DNA of 64,000 nt. Origin: Salinicola endophyticus. Lineage in GTDB: Bacteria; Pseudomonadota; Gammaproteobacteria; Pseudomonadales; Halomonadaceae. The DNA lies in assembly GCF_003206575.1 (NCBI RefSeq), contig NZ_PZJO01000001.1:274720-338719 (forward strand). Direction: 5' to 3'. Each line of letters starts with the position of its first letter. Within the stretch, counting starts at the first letter, position 1. A program made the position numbers and the translations under genes. Positions 30,220-39,302 of this stretch are shown here, piece by piece. The notes under the pieces were generated by a model. That model made no database searches and had not been told where the DNA came from. It saw nothing but the letters and a program-made list of their open reading frames with translations.

Positions 30220-30599
30220 ATCCGCCTCTCCTCTTCTCTGACCGGTCTCCTCTTTACCCAGTCCCTCTCACCTGCGCTTCTCTGCCTGCACGTCTCTGCC
30301 GGGCCCCTGCGCTACCCGACCTGCACCGCGGGCGGCGCGACCGCCAGGGCGTTGGCGCCACGCGGACTCCCCTCGCCCTGAAAAGAGATCGGCCACCACG
30401 GCAAAAACTGTGGGCCGCGACGTGGCGTACAAGGACGTGGCTTACAAGAGAGTGGCGGCCTCACGCAATCGATGTGGGGCCACCAAAGTCGAATCGCCAA
30501 GCCTCACAGGCAACTACCATACTAGATAGACAAGGAAGACAAAGACGCCACCAGGGCGCCTGTCCACGCCATTCAGCCCCGCTCCAGACGAGGATCGCC
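30220..30599 (+). promoter_or_regulatory. Control region of the hexuronate/aldonate operon
   Basis: No gene is seen in these 380 bases between the divergent radC and gntR. A 15-base-period direct repeat, ACGTGGC(G/T)TACAAG, lies at 30420-30433 and 30435-30448 and could be a regulator site. The AT-richer stretch at 30500-30545 (ACCATACTAGATAGACAAGG) is the best place for the operon promoter, though no firm -35/-10 pair is visible. Confidence 0.35.
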
Positions 30600-31301
30600 G
30601 TGAGCCAATCGCTCTACAGCCTATGGGACGCCAGCGCGACCGGCCCCGTGCGCCAGCGCCTCTACGACACCCTGCGCCAGGCGATCATCCGGCTGGCGCT
30701 GGCCCCCGGCCAGGCGCTCTCGGAGAAGGAGATCGCCGACACCTTCGCGGTCAGCCGCCAGCCGGTGCGCGAGGCGTTCATTCGTCTTTCCGAGGCGGGG
30801 CTGGTCGAGGTGCGCCCCCAGCGCGGCACCTTCGTGGTCAAGATTTCGCCCAGAGCGGTCTACAGCGCGCGCTTCGTGCGCGAGGCGATCGAGGTCGCGG
30901 TGGCCAAGTCGGCAGCGGAGTCGGGGCTCTCCCGGCGCGGTCTCGACGAGCTCTACGAACTGGTCGAGCGCCAGCGGCGCACCCTGGGCAGCGACGACTA
31001 CGAGCGTTTCTACCTGCTCGACGAAGCCTTCCACCAGACGCTGTCGCGGGAAGCCGGCCACGCCTCGGCGTGGCGTTTCACCGAAGAGGTCAAGGCGCAC
31101 TTCGACCGCGTGCGCTACATCAGCGTGCCCGACGGTACGCCGCTGGAGACCCTGGTCGCCCAGCACGAGCGCATCGTCGGTGCCATCGCCGAACGCGACC
31201 CGGCCGCCGCCGAGCGCGCGGTCCAGGCGCACCTGCGCGAGCTGCTGACCTCGCTGCCGCGTCTGATCGAACGCCACCCCGATCTGTTCGCCGAGTGCTG
31301 A
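30600..31301 (+). CDS. GntR/FadR family transcriptional regulator
   Basis: A 233-residue regulator starting at GTG (30600), with AGGA seven bases upstream; the longer open frame has no homology-like sequence. The N-terminal winged helix (about 10-75, [13 protein letters not shown]...[29 protein letters not shown]) is followed by an FCD ligand domain (about 90-220). It is the first gene of the operon, 28 bases before manD, and probably an autoregulated repressor responding to a sugar acid such as mannonate or fructuronate (inference from UxuR/ExuR-like roles). Confidence 0.9.
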   Translation: MSQSLYSLWDASATGPVRQRLYDTLRQAIIRLALAPGQALSEKEIADTFAVSRQPVREAFIRLSEAGLVEVRPQRGTFVVKISPRAVYSARFVREAIEVAVAKSAAESGLSRRGLDELYELVERQRRTLGSDDYERFYLLDEAFHQTLSREAGHASAWRFTEEVKAHFDRVRYISVPDGTPLETLVAQHERIVGAIAERDPAAAERAVQAHLRELLTSLPRLIERHPDLFAEC

Positions 31302-31329
31302 ACAGACCGCCACCGCCGCCGGAGAGCGC

Positions 31330-32541
31330 ATGAAAATCATCGACGCCCGCGTCATCGTCACCTGCCCGGGACGCAACTTCGTCACCCTGAAGCTCGTCAC
31401 CGAATCCGGCATCCATGGCATCGGCGACGCCACCTTGAACGGCCGCGAGATGGCCGTGGTCGCCTATCTGCAAGAGCATGTGGTGCCGGCACTGATCGGC
31501 CGCGACGCCAGCCGCATCGAGGATACCTGGCAGTACCTCTATCGCGGCGCCTACTGGCGTCGCGGCCCGGTCACCATGAGTGCGATCAGCGCGGTGGACA
31601 TGGCGCTGTGGGACATCAAGGGCAAGGCGGCCAATCTGCCGCTCTACCAGCTCCTGGGCGGCAAGAGCCGCGAGCGGGTGATGACCTACGCCCACTGCAC
31701 CGGCAAGGAGATCGACAGCTGCCTCGAGGAGGTCGCCCGTCACGTCGAACTGGGCTACAAGGCCGTGCGCGTCCAGGCCGGCGTACCCGGGATCGACACG
31801 ATCTATGGCGTGGCCAAGCGCGAAGGCGAGCGCTACGAGCCGGCGGACGCCGAACTGCCCGCCGAGCACGTCTGGAGCACGGAGAAGTATCTCAACCACG
31901 TGCCCAAGCTGTTCGCCGCCGTACGCGAGCACTTCGGCCACGAGCTGCATCTGCTCCACGACGTCCACCACCGGCTGACGCCGATCGAAGCGGCACGGCT
32001 GGGCAAGGCGGTAGAGCCCTATCATCTCTTCTGGCTGGAGGATTGCGTGCCCGCCGAGAACCAGGAGAGCCTGCGCCTGATCCGCGAGCACACCACCACG
32101 CCGCTGGCCATCGGCGAGGTGTTCAACTCGATCCACGACTGCCGCGAGATGATCCAGAACCAGTGGATCGACTATATCCGCACCCCGCTGACCCACGGCG
32201 GCGGCATCACCCACGTGCGCCGGATCGCCGATTTCGCCTCGCTCTATCACGTGCGTACCGGCTTCCACGGGCCGACGGACCTGTCGCCGGTGTGCCTCGG
32301 CGCAGCGGTTCACTTCGACACCTGGGTGCCCAACTTCGGCATTCAGGAGCACATGCCCCACGACCCGCTGACCGATAGCGTCTTCCCCCACGACTACCGC
32401 TTCGAGGCGGGGCACTTCGTGGTCGGCGAGGCACCGGGCCACGGTGTCGACATCGACGAAGACGCCGCTGCCCGCCACCCCTACAAACCCGCCAGCCTGC
32501 CGGTCAACCGGCTCGAGGACGGCACCCTGTGGCACTGGTGA
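31330..32541 (+). CDS. manD: D-mannonate dehydratase, enolase superfamily (ManD/RspA)
   Basis: A 403-residue enolase-superfamily acid-sugar dehydratase (D-mannonate to 2-keto-3-deoxy-D-gluconate). An N-terminal capping domain is followed by a TIM barrel with metal ligands in [19 protein letters not shown] and AIGEVFNS. The C-terminal motif [16 protein letters not shown] is typical of the ManD group. Some ManD-group members act poorly on mannonate and instead work in L-gulonate or L-idonate breakdown. Because uxuA is present in the same operon, this enzyme may have such a second role. Confidence 0.9.
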   Translation: MKIIDARVIVTCPGRNFVTLKLVTESGIHGIGDATLNGREMAVVAYLQEHVVPALIGRDASRIEDTWQYLYRGAYWRRGPVTMSAISAVDMALWDIKGKAANLPLYQLLGGKSRERVMTYAHCTGKEIDSCLEEVARHVELGYKAVRVQAGVPGIDTIYGVAKREGERYEPADAELPAEHVWSTEKYLNHVPKLFAAVREHFGHELHLLHDVHHRLTPIEAARLGKAVEPYHLFWLEDCVPAENQESLRLIREHTTTPLAIGEVFNSIHDCREMIQNQWIDYIRTPLTHGGGITHVRRIADFASLYHVRTGFHGPTDLSPVCLGAAVHFDTWVPNFGIQEHMPHDPLTDSVFPHDYRFEAGHFVVGEAPGHGVDIDEDAAARHPYKPASLPVNRLEDGTLWHW

Positions 32542-32616
32542 TGTGACACGCAGCGCCACCGCCGGCGCGTGGCGAATCGCCCCGGCGCAGGCCGCGCCAT
32601 TTTTCAGGAGAGTTCG

Positions 32617-32772
32617 ATGCCAGCCTTTCACATCAGCGCCCCGCACGCCTTCAGGGTCGCCGAGCAGCCCGCCGGACGCCTCGGCCGGCTCGGTTTCCAC
32701 CTGATACCAATCGATCTGCTCGCCAACCCTCCAGAACGGGCACACCAGGTGCGGGGGCGAATCGCGCCCTGA
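32617..32772 (+). pseudogene. Remnant of a zinc-type alcohol/polyol dehydrogenase gene
   Basis: After a good Shine-Dalgarno (CAGGAGAGTTCG) an ATG opens a 51-codon frame. Its first 20 or so residues (MPAFHISAPHAFRVAEQPAG) look like the N terminus of medium-chain zinc dehydrogenases (pattern MKAxxxxAPxxxRxxEQP). The frame then runs into unrelated sequence and stops. The rest of the roughly 340-residue enzyme is missing, and the 100 bases before dctP show no further similarity. I infer an internal deletion of an aldonate dehydrogenase such as L-gulonate/L-idonate 5-dehydrogenase. It could alternatively be a real 51-residue peptide. Confidence 0.42.
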
Positions 32773-32872
32773 CGCCCTGCCAGGCGGGTCGCGGCGTCAC
32801 TCGCTCCGGCCCGTCGTCCCCGCGGCACAACAGTGACAACGCCGCGTCACCTCACCCAAGGAGTTTCACGCC

Positions 32873-33856
32873 ATGTTCTCCACCCCGACCCTCAAGCAGC
32901 TACTCGCCGGCGTCGCGCTCGGCGCCACTCTGGTCGCCAGCCAGGCCACCTTCGCCGCCGACTACACGCTCAAGTTCGGCCACCTGGCCAACGCGCAGAA
33001 CATCTGGAACAAGGCCGCCCTCAAGTTCAAGGAACTGGTGGAAACCCACTCCGATGGCCGGATCGAGGTCCAGGTCTTTCCCAACGAGCAGCTCGGCAAC
33101 GAGATGGATGTGATCAACAGCATCCAGCTCGGCACCGCCGACATGACCATCACCGGCGAGAGCCTGCAGAACTGGGCGCCCAAGGCGGCGATGATGGCGG
33201 TGCCTTACCTGTTCAAGGATGCCGACCAGCTGCGCCGTGCCGTGGAGGGCGATGTCGGCAAGCAGATCGAAGCGCAGATCACCGAGCGCACCGGCCTGGT
33301 GCCGCTGGCCTGGTTCGAGCGCGGCCCGCGCGAGCTGACCTCCAACCGCCCGATCAAGAGCCCCGACGATCTCGACGGCCTGCGCCTTCGCGTACCCAAC
33401 GTGCCGCTGTTCGTCGATACCTGGAAGGCACTCGGCGCACGGCCGACGCCGATGGCGTTCAGCGAAGTGTTCACCGCACTGCAGCAGAACACCATCGAGG
33501 CCCAGGAGAACCCGCTCAGCCTGATCGAGAGCGCCAGCTTCAACGAGGTGCAGAAGTACGTCGACATGACCGACCACGTGCGCAGCTGGATCTACGTGGT
33601 GATCGGCAAGCAGAAGCTCGAATCGATGCCCGCTGACCTGCAACAGGTGGTGCGCGATGCCGCCAGCCAGATGCAGACCTATGAAGAGACGCTGTTCGCC
33701 GCCGACCAGAAGCGGCTCGAACAGGCGCTCAAGGACAAGGGCATGACCTTCGTCGAGGTGGACCAGGCGGCCTTCGCCAAGAAGGCCAAGCCGGCGGTGC
33801 TCGACGCCCTGAACGACGAGCAGCGCGCGCTCTATAAAGAGATCCAGGCGCTCTGA
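32873..33856 (+). CDS. dctP: TRAP transporter substrate-binding protein (DctP family)
   Basis: A 327-residue periplasmic receptor with a Sec signal peptide (about 1-28, cut near ATFA-AD) and the DctP fold. Family motifs are LKFGHLANAQNIWNKAA, VFPNEQLGNEMDVINSIQLG and GLRLRVPNVPLFVDTWKALGA, the last carrying the conserved Arg that binds the substrate carboxylate. It delivers a sugar acid to DctQM. The ATG follows CAAGGAG. A 200-bp repeat separates it from dctQ. Confidence 0.94.
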   Translation: MFSTPTLKQLLAGVALGATLVASQATFAADYTLKFGHLANAQNIWNKAALKFKELVETHSDGRIEVQVFPNEQLGNEMDVINSIQLGTADMTITGESLQNWAPKAAMMAVPYLFKDADQLRRAVEGDVGKQIEAQITERTGLVPLAWFERGPRELTSNRPIKSPDDLDGLRLRVPNVPLFVDTWKALGARPTPMAFSEVFTALQQNTIEAQENPLSLIESASFNEVQKYVDMTDHVRSWIYVVIGKQKLESMPADLQQVVRDAASQMQTYEETLFAADQKRLEQALKDKGMTFVEVDQAAFAKKAKPAVLDALNDEQRALYKEIQAL

Positions 33857-33858
33857 AT

Positions 33859-34057
33859 TAGGCACTGTCTGAAAAGGACTGCGCTCGCCCATGCGGCGTT
33901 AAAAATCGGCTCACTGAACAACGTTCAGAACGTCCGAAGGACGGCCCGGAGGGCGAGCGGAGCGAGTCACATGCTCATTTACAACCCGTAAACTCCGCGT
34001 TTTCGCCGATTTTTGCCTTGCCTGGCCTTCGCTCGTCGACTTTTCAGACGGCACCTA
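33859..34057. repeat. MITE-like repeat, family B, full copy inside the TRAP operon
   Basis: A 199-bp element bounded by terminal inverted repeats: TAGGCACTGTCTGAAAAG at 33859-33876 against the complement of 34040-34057 (15 of 18 match). Inside, AAAAATCGG and CCGATTTTT add a second inverted pair, so the whole element can fold. It begins 3 bases after the dctP stop and splits the TRAP genes. It has no coding capacity. An exact copy of its left 18 bases occurs at 62598-62615. Confidence 0.8.
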
Positions 34058-34158
34058 GGCGTTCTGAACCAGACGTCGCCCGCCGGTGACGCCTCGCCGC
34101 AGGGCAAGCGCCACCGGCAGGCGTCTGCGCGTGCACCTTCTCTTATTCGGAGACTCCC

Positions 34159-34743
34159 ATGACGCACCCCATCCCGGAACCCCCTTCGGTCGACGTCCAG
34201 GAAGGCCTCGAGGTGCTGAACCGCGTGCCTCGCCTGGGCGGGCCGCTGGGCAGGCTCGCGGCGCTGCTCGACCGCGTGCTGCTGACGCTGGCGGTAATCG
34301 CGCTGATCGGCCTGTCGCTGACCGTGCTACTGCAGGTGGCTTCGCGCCTGTTCCTGCCGATCACCCTGGCCTGGACCGAGGAGCTCACCCGCTACCTCTT
34401 CATCTACATGGTCTCGCTCGGCGCCGGGGTGGTGCTGCATCGCCACCGTAACGTCAATGTCGAGCTGTTCCACGCACGCCTCACGCCACGCGGGCGCGCC
34501 CTCTATCTCATCGTGATCTCGCTGATCACCCTCGGCTTCGTGGTGATGGTGCTGCCCGGCGCCTGGCAGTTCGCCCAGATCGGCGCCTTCCAGACCTCGC
34601 CGACGCTGCGAATCCCGATGATCTACATCTTCTTCTCCTCGGTGCTGCTGTTCGCCTCGCTCGCGTTCTACGCGGCGATCTGCACCCTCGAGGGGATCAT
34701 GGCCCTGATCCGCCCGGCGCCCGACGCCCGGAGTGAGTGCTGA
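34159..34743 (+). CDS. dctQ: TRAP transporter small permease (DctQ family)
   Basis: A 194-residue inner-membrane subunit with four hydrophobic helices (about 40-62, 75-97, 115-137 and 155-178). It has the family segment ITLAWTEELTRYLFIYMVSLGAGVVLHRHRNV. It pairs with DctM for sodium-driven import. The gene overlaps the dctM start by one base (TGATG). Confidence 0.92.
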   Translation: MTHPIPEPPSVDVQEGLEVLNRVPRLGGPLGRLAALLDRVLLTLAVIALIGLSLTVLLQVASRLFLPITLAWTEELTRYLFIYMVSLGAGVVLHRHRNVNVELFHARLTPRGRALYLIVISLITLGFVVMVLPGAWQFAQIGAFQTSPTLRIPMIYIFFSSVLLFASLAFYAAICTLEGIMALIRPAPDARSEC

Positions 34744-36026
34744 TGGATATCGCCGTTCTCTTCATCACCTTTCTGGCACTACTGCTGCTCGGCCTGCCGA
34801 TCGCCTTCTGCCTGGGCGTCTCCTCGGTCGCCTATCTGCTGCTCGGCGGCATCTCGCTGACCATCGTGCCGCAGCGCATGTTCTCGGGGATCGACGCCTT
34901 CGTGCTGCTGTGCATCCCCGGCTTCGTCATGGCCGGCAACCTGATGAACGTGGGCAATATCACCCAGCACATCGTGCGCTTCTCCAACGCCCTGGTCGGC
35001 CATGTCCGCGGCGGCCTGGGGCTGGCCAACGTCGGCGGCTCGATGATCTTCAGCGGTATCTCCGGCACCGCGGTGGCCGATGCCGCCAGCATCGGCTCGG
35101 TGATGATTCCGGGGATGGCCAAGAGTGGCTACGACAAGCCGTTCGCGGCCGCGGTCACCGCGGCCTCCTCGACCATCGGCCCGATCATCCCGCCCAGTGT
35201 GCCGATGATCATCGTCGGCTCACTCTCCGGCATTTCGGTCGGGCGCATGTTCCTGGCCGGCGCCGTGCCCGGCCTGCTGCTCGGCGTGGCGATGATGGTC
35301 ACCGTTTACTGGCTGGCGGTGAAGCGCGGTTACCCCAAGGAGCCGCGCGCCTCCTTCGGCACCCTGCTCAGGGAGGGGCGCAGCGCTTTCTGGGCGCTGC
35401 TGATGACCTTCATCATCCTCTACGGGATCATCGGCGGGCTGTTCACCCCGACCGAGGCGTCGATCGTCGCCAGTCTCTACGCACTGCTGGTGGGCGCCTT
35501 CGTCTACAAGGGCATCAACTGGCGCAATCTCGGCGGCATCCTGACGGACACCGTGATCACCTCGGCCTCGCTGATGCTGCTGGTGGGGCTGGCCAACCTG
35601 TTCGGCTGGATTCTCACCAGCCAGCAGATCCCGCAGTTGATCGCCAGCGCGATTCTGGGCTTCAGCGACAACCCCATCGTGGTGATCCTGATCCTCAACC
35701 TGATCCTGCTCTTCGTCGGCGCCTTCATGGAGACCATCGCCGCACTGATCATCCTGTTTCCGGCGCTGCTCGGCGTCGCCACCGGTATCGGCATGGATCC
35801 GATCCATTTCGGCGTGATGGCGGTACTCAACCTGATGATCGGGCTGACCACGCCGCCGGTGGGGGTGTGCCTGTTCGTGGTCTCGAGCATCGGCAAGCTG
35901 CCGATGCTGCGTGTGGCGCGGGCGATCGTGCCGTTTCTGATCTGCAATCTTCTGGTACTGCTGCTGGTCTCCTTCGTGCCGGCGCTGTCGCTGTGGTTGC
36001 CCAACCTGCTGATGGGAACGCCCTGA
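34743..36026 (+). CDS. dctM: TRAP transporter large permease (DctM family)
   Basis: A 427-residue integral membrane translocation subunit with about 11-12 helices. The sequence GISGTAVADAASIGSVMIPGMAKSGYDKPFAAAVTAASSTIGPIIPPS is diagnostic in pattern (key parts SGTAVADA and IIPPS). The ATG at 34743 overlaps the dctQ stop. An in-frame GTG at 34737 is an alternative start two codons earlier. Family transport is sodium-coupled, well suited to a halophile. Confidence 0.94.
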   Translation: MDIAVLFITFLALLLLGLPIAFCLGVSSVAYLLLGGISLTIVPQRMFSGIDAFVLLCIPGFVMAGNLMNVGNITQHIVRFSNALVGHVRGGLGLANVGGSMIFSGISGTAVADAASIGSVMIPGMAKSGYDKPFAAAVTAASSTIGPIIPPSVPMIIVGSLSGISVGRMFLAGAVPGLLLGVAMMVTVYWLAVKRGYPKEPRASFGTLLREGRSAFWALLMTFIILYGIIGGLFTPTEASIVASLYALLVGAFVYKGINWRNLGGILTDTVITSASLMLLVGLANLFGWILTSQQIPQLIASAILGFSDNPIVVILILNLILLFVGAFMETIAALIILFPALLGVATGIGMDPIHFGVMAVLNLMIGLTTPPVGVCLFVVSSIGKLPMLRVARAIVPFLICNLLVLLLVSFVPALSLWLPNLLMGTP

Positions 36027-36027
36027 A

Positions 36028-37515
36028 ATGTCACCCAGCGAGATCCATGTCGAACGTCACCCGGCCGCGCGGCTGCCCCGCCAGATCGGTATCGTCCATC
36101 TCGGTCTGGGCGCCTTTCACCGCGCCCACCAAGCGGTCTACCTGCAGCAGTGCCTCGAACGCACCGGTGACGAGACATGGGGCGTCTGCAGCGCCAACAT
36201 CCGCGCCAATCGCACCCTGGTCGAGCAGCTGCGCGCCGGCGGCCTGCGCTACCACGTGGCCGAATACCGCGACAGCGAGCACCTCAACCTGCGCCAGATC
36301 GGGGTCATCCGCGAGGCGCTCTACGCCGGCCCCGACGGACCGGACCGGGAGGCGCTGCTGGCGCGGATGAGCGACCCTGACGTTCGCATCGTCACGCTGA
36401 CGGTCACCGAGAAGGGCTACTTTCTCAATCCGGCGAGCGGCGAGCTGCTCACCCAGGCCGAGCCGATCGTCCACGACATCGCCAATCCAACGACGCCGCA
36501 CACCGCACCCGGCCTGCTGGTGGCGGCGCTGGCCCGGCGCCGCGCCGCCGGCACCCCGCCCTTCACGGTGCTCTGCTGCGACAACATGCCGGCCAATGGC
36601 CAGCGCACCCGCCGCGCAGTGGTAGCACTGGCGCGCCGGCAGGACAGCGCACTGGCCGCCTGGATCGAGGCCAACGTCGCCTTCCCCTCGAGCATGGTGG
36701 ATCGCATCGTGCCGGCGATGACCGACGCGGACCGGACGCGCCTGGCAGACCTGGGTGTCGACGACCCGGCGGCGGTGGTGTGCGAAGCGTTCCGCCAGTG
36801 GGTGATCGAGGAGAGGTTCCCCCAGGGCCGGCCCGACTGGGCGGGCGATGGGGTGGAGATGGTCACCGACGTGACGCCGTTCGAGACCATGAAACTGCGC
36901 CTGCTCAACGGCGCCCACTCGCTGCTCGCCTATCTGGGTGCGCTGGCCGGCATCGAGACGGTGGATGTCGCCGTCGCACGCCCGGCGCTTTGCGGGCTGC
37001 TGCGGCACTACTGGCAGCGCGAGGCAGCGCCCACCCTCGACCTGCCGGCGGGCAGCGACGCTGCGGCCTATACCGAGCGGCTGCTGGCGCGCTTCGGCAA
37101 TGACAGCCTGCGTCATCGGCTACAGCAGATCGCCATGGATGGCTCGCAGAAGCTGCCCCAGCGCTGGCTGGCCGGCGCGCTCGAGAATCGGCAGAAGGGC
37201 CGGTCGCAGGCGGCGACGGCGCTCGGCGTCGCCGGCTGGATTCGCTACACCGTCGGCACCGATCTCAGCGGCCAGCCGCACGCGGTGGACGACCCCCTGG
37301 CAGAGACGTTCGCCACGCTCCATCGCCGCCACGGCGACGACCCCGCCGCACTGATCGACGCCTTTCTCGCCCTCGATGCCCTCTTCCCCACGGCACTGCG
37401 CGACGATAGGCCATTCGCCCAGCAGCTCCTCGACGCGCTGAGGCGACTGCAAAACGACGGCGTGGAGTCTGCCATTGCCGCCTTGATACCCACCGCTTCT
37501 GATCGGGACGCTTGA
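36028..37515 (+). CDS. uxuB: Fructuronate reductase / mannitol dehydrogenase family
   Basis: A 495-residue NAD-dependent long-chain polyol dehydrogenase. The N-terminal nucleotide motif is [15 protein letters not shown], and the catalytic Lys/Asn/His motif is in [11 protein letters not shown]. It would reduce D-fructuronate to D-mannonate. Tagaturonate reductase or a mannitol dehydrogenase are alternatives by sequence alone, but the adjacent uxuA and manD favour fructuronate. It starts 1 base after the dctM stop. Confidence 0.88.
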   Translation: MSPSEIHVERHPAARLPRQIGIVHLGLGAFHRAHQAVYLQQCLERTGDETWGVCSANIRANRTLVEQLRAGGLRYHVAEYRDSEHLNLRQIGVIREALYAGPDGPDREALLARMSDPDVRIVTLTVTEKGYFLNPASGELLTQAEPIVHDIANPTTPHTAPGLLVAALARRRAAGTPPFTVLCCDNMPANGQRTRRAVVALARRQDSALAAWIEANVAFPSSMVDRIVPAMTDADRTRLADLGVDDPAAVVCEAFRQWVIEERFPQGRPDWAGDGVEMVTDVTPFETMKLRLLNGAHSLLAYLGALAGIETVDVAVARPALCGLLRHYWQREAAPTLDLPAGSDAAAYTERLLARFGNDSLRHRLQQIAMDGSQKLPQRWLAGALENRQKGRSQAATALGVAGWIRYTVGTDLSGQPHAVDDPLAETFATLHRRHGDDPAALIDAFLALDALFPTALRDDRPFAQQLLDALRRLQNDGVESAIAALIPTASDRDA

Positions 37516-37517
37516 TC

Positions 37518-38693
37518 ATGGAACATACCTGGCGCTGGTTCGGCCCCAAAGACCCCATCGGCCTCGGCGAGATTCGTCAGGCCGGGGCGACCGGCATCGT
37601 CACCGCGCTGCACGAGATCCCCATCGGCGAGATCTGGTCGCGAGCCGCCATCCTCGAACGCAAGCAGCAGATCGAGGCGGCGGGGCTCACCTGGTCGGTG
37701 GTGGAGAGCGTGCCGGTTCATGAAGCGATCAAGCAGGGGCTGCCGGAAGCCGAACGCTATCTCGACAACTTCCGCCATACCCTGGCCAATCTCGGCGACT
37801 GCGGAATCGATGTGGTCTGCTACAACTTCATGCCGGTGCTCGACTGGACCCGCACCGATCTCGCCTGGCCCCTGCCCGCCGGCGGCACCGCCCTGCGCTT
37901 CGACCACACCGCCTTTGCCGCCTTCGACCTCTACCTGCTCGCACGCCCCGGCGCCGAAGCCGATTACGCCAGCGCCGAGCGCGACGCCGCCCGTGCCTAC
38001 CTCGACCAGCTCGATGCCGCCGCCCGCCAGCGGTTGATCGAGACCATCATCGCCGGGCTACCCGGCGCAGAGGCGCACTACACCCTCGAAGACTTTCGCC
38101 ACGCCCTGGCCGCCTACCGGGATATCGATGCCGAGCGCTTGCGCGTCAATCTGGCCACCTTCCTGCGTGCCGTGGTTCCCGCGGCAGAGGCAGCCGGGAT
38201 ACGCCTGGCGATCCACCCCGACGACCCGCCGCGCCCGCTGCTGGGGCTGCCACGGGTGGTCTCCACCGCCGCCGATGCGGCCTACGTGCTCGACAGCGCG
38301 CCCAGCCCGGCCAACGGTCTCACCTTCTGCACCGGCTCCTACGGCGTGCGCGCCGACAACGACCTGGTGGCGATGGTCGAGCGCTTCGCCCCACGCATCC
38401 ACTTCGTCCATCTACGCGCGACCCGCCGCGAGGCGGACGCCTCGAGCTTCCACGAAGCCGGCCATCTGGAGGGTGACGTCGATATGGTCGGGGTGATTGC
38501 CGCGCTGGTGCGCGAAACGCGCCGGCGCCAGCGCGATGGCGGTGCGCGCCTGCCGCTGCGCCCCGATCACGGCCACCACCTGCTCGACGATCTGCAGCGC
38601 GACACTCGCCCCGGCTATCCGCTGATCGGCCGCCTCAAGGGGCTCGCCGAGCTGCGTGGGGTGGAAGCGGCGGTGAACGCGCTGCTCCGCTGA
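37518..38693 (+). CDS. uxuA: Mannonate dehydratase
   Basis: A 391-residue TIM-barrel (xylose-isomerase-like) enzyme that dehydrates D-mannonate to 2-keto-3-deoxy-D-gluconate. The start [14 protein letters not shown] is typical of UxuA. Metal and catalytic segments [36 protein letters not shown] and [14 protein letters not shown] are present. It is the last gene of the operon, with 2 bases between the uxuB stop and its ATG. It is unrelated in fold to ManD in the same operon. Confidence 0.96.
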   Translation: MEHTWRWFGPKDPIGLGEIRQAGATGIVTALHEIPIGEIWSRAAILERKQQIEAAGLTWSVVESVPVHEAIKQGLPEAERYLDNFRHTLANLGDCGIDVVCYNFMPVLDWTRTDLAWPLPAGGTALRFDHTAFAAFDLYLLARPGAEADYASAERDAARAYLDQLDAAARQRLIETIIAGLPGAEAHYTLEDFRHALAAYRDIDAERLRVNLATFLRAVVPAAEAAGIRLAIHPDDPPRPLLGLPRVVSTAADAAYVLDSAPSPANGLTFCTGSYGVRADNDLVAMVERFAPRIHFVHLRATRREADASSFHEAGHLEGDVDMVGVIAALVRETRRRQRDGGARLPLRPDHGHHLLDDLQRDTRPGYPLIGRLKGLAELRGVEAAVNALLR

Positions 38694-38784
38694 GCCCAGC
38701 GGGTGCCCGAGGGACGGTCTTGGCGGCGAGACACGCTGACTAGGCTATGGTGAAGTCACACCCTCATCTCTCGGGAGCCTCACC

Positions 38785-39213
38785 ATGCAACGATCCTTTG
38801 CGTTCGCCCCCAGCCAGCGCCTGGCTACCCTGGCCATCGCCGCCACTCTCGCCGCCACCCTCAGCGGCGGCGTCTCCAGCGCCTTCGCCGCCGATGCCGG
38901 TGCCGCACAGGCACAGCCGGAGAGCGACCGGGTACTCAGCGGCGACGAGATCCAGCAGCGGGTGTGGGGGCACCGCGTCCACGGCGCCATGGCCAATGGC
39001 CAGTCCTACGACGAGACCTATGCCGCCGACGGCAAGATCCAGGGCGACGGCTACACCGGCCAGGCCAGGATCGTCGACGACCGCATGTGCTTCGACTACG
39101 GCAGCGACAGCGTCGAGTGCTATGGCGTGCGCGCCGCGGGCGATGACCGCATCGAGTGGCTAAAGCAGGGCGAGGTCGCCGGTGAAGGGGTGATCGAGGC
39201 GCCGGCCCAGTAG
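38785..39213 (+). CDS. Small exported protein of unknown function
   Basis: A 142-residue protein with a clear Sec signal peptide (about 1-35, ending SSAFA-AD). The mature part has one Cys pair spaced CFDYGSDSVEC, suggesting a periplasmic disulfide, and beta-like repeats (GQSYDETYAADGKIQGDGYTGQARI). No catalytic motif was recognised. It has AT-containing upstream sequence with TGGTGAAGTCACA and a CTCGGGAGCC Shine-Dalgarno-like region. It is independent of the uxu operon. Confidence 0.75.
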   Translation: MQRSFAFAPSQRLATLAIAATLAATLSGGVSSAFAADAGAAQAQPESDRVLSGDEIQQRVWGHRVHGAMANGQSYDETYAADGKIQGDGYTGQARIVDDRMCFDYGSDSVECYGVRAAGDDRIEWLKQGEVAGEGVIEAPAQ

Positions 39214-39302
39214 GCCAACGAGCCTGCCGGGGTGGGAGCGCGCGTTCCGCCCCGGCGCCCTGTGGTGGTAAGGTAGCGCCAATGTTTCAGGACACGTATC
39301 CC

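Noticed and set aside
30474-30599. N-terminal extension of the GntR regulator
   Set aside because: The extension lacks a ribosome site and helix-turn-helix character, whereas GTG at 30600 has AGGA at correct spacing.
31120-32745. A 541-codon open frame antisense to manD
   Set aside because: The plus-strand enolase-superfamily motifs are clear; the antisense product is low complexity.
32690-32760. Scar or end of an insertion sequence (GATACCAATCGATC region)
   Set aside because: No inverted partner, duplication or transposase fragment is visible; at most it marks the deletion junction of the dehydrogenase remnant.
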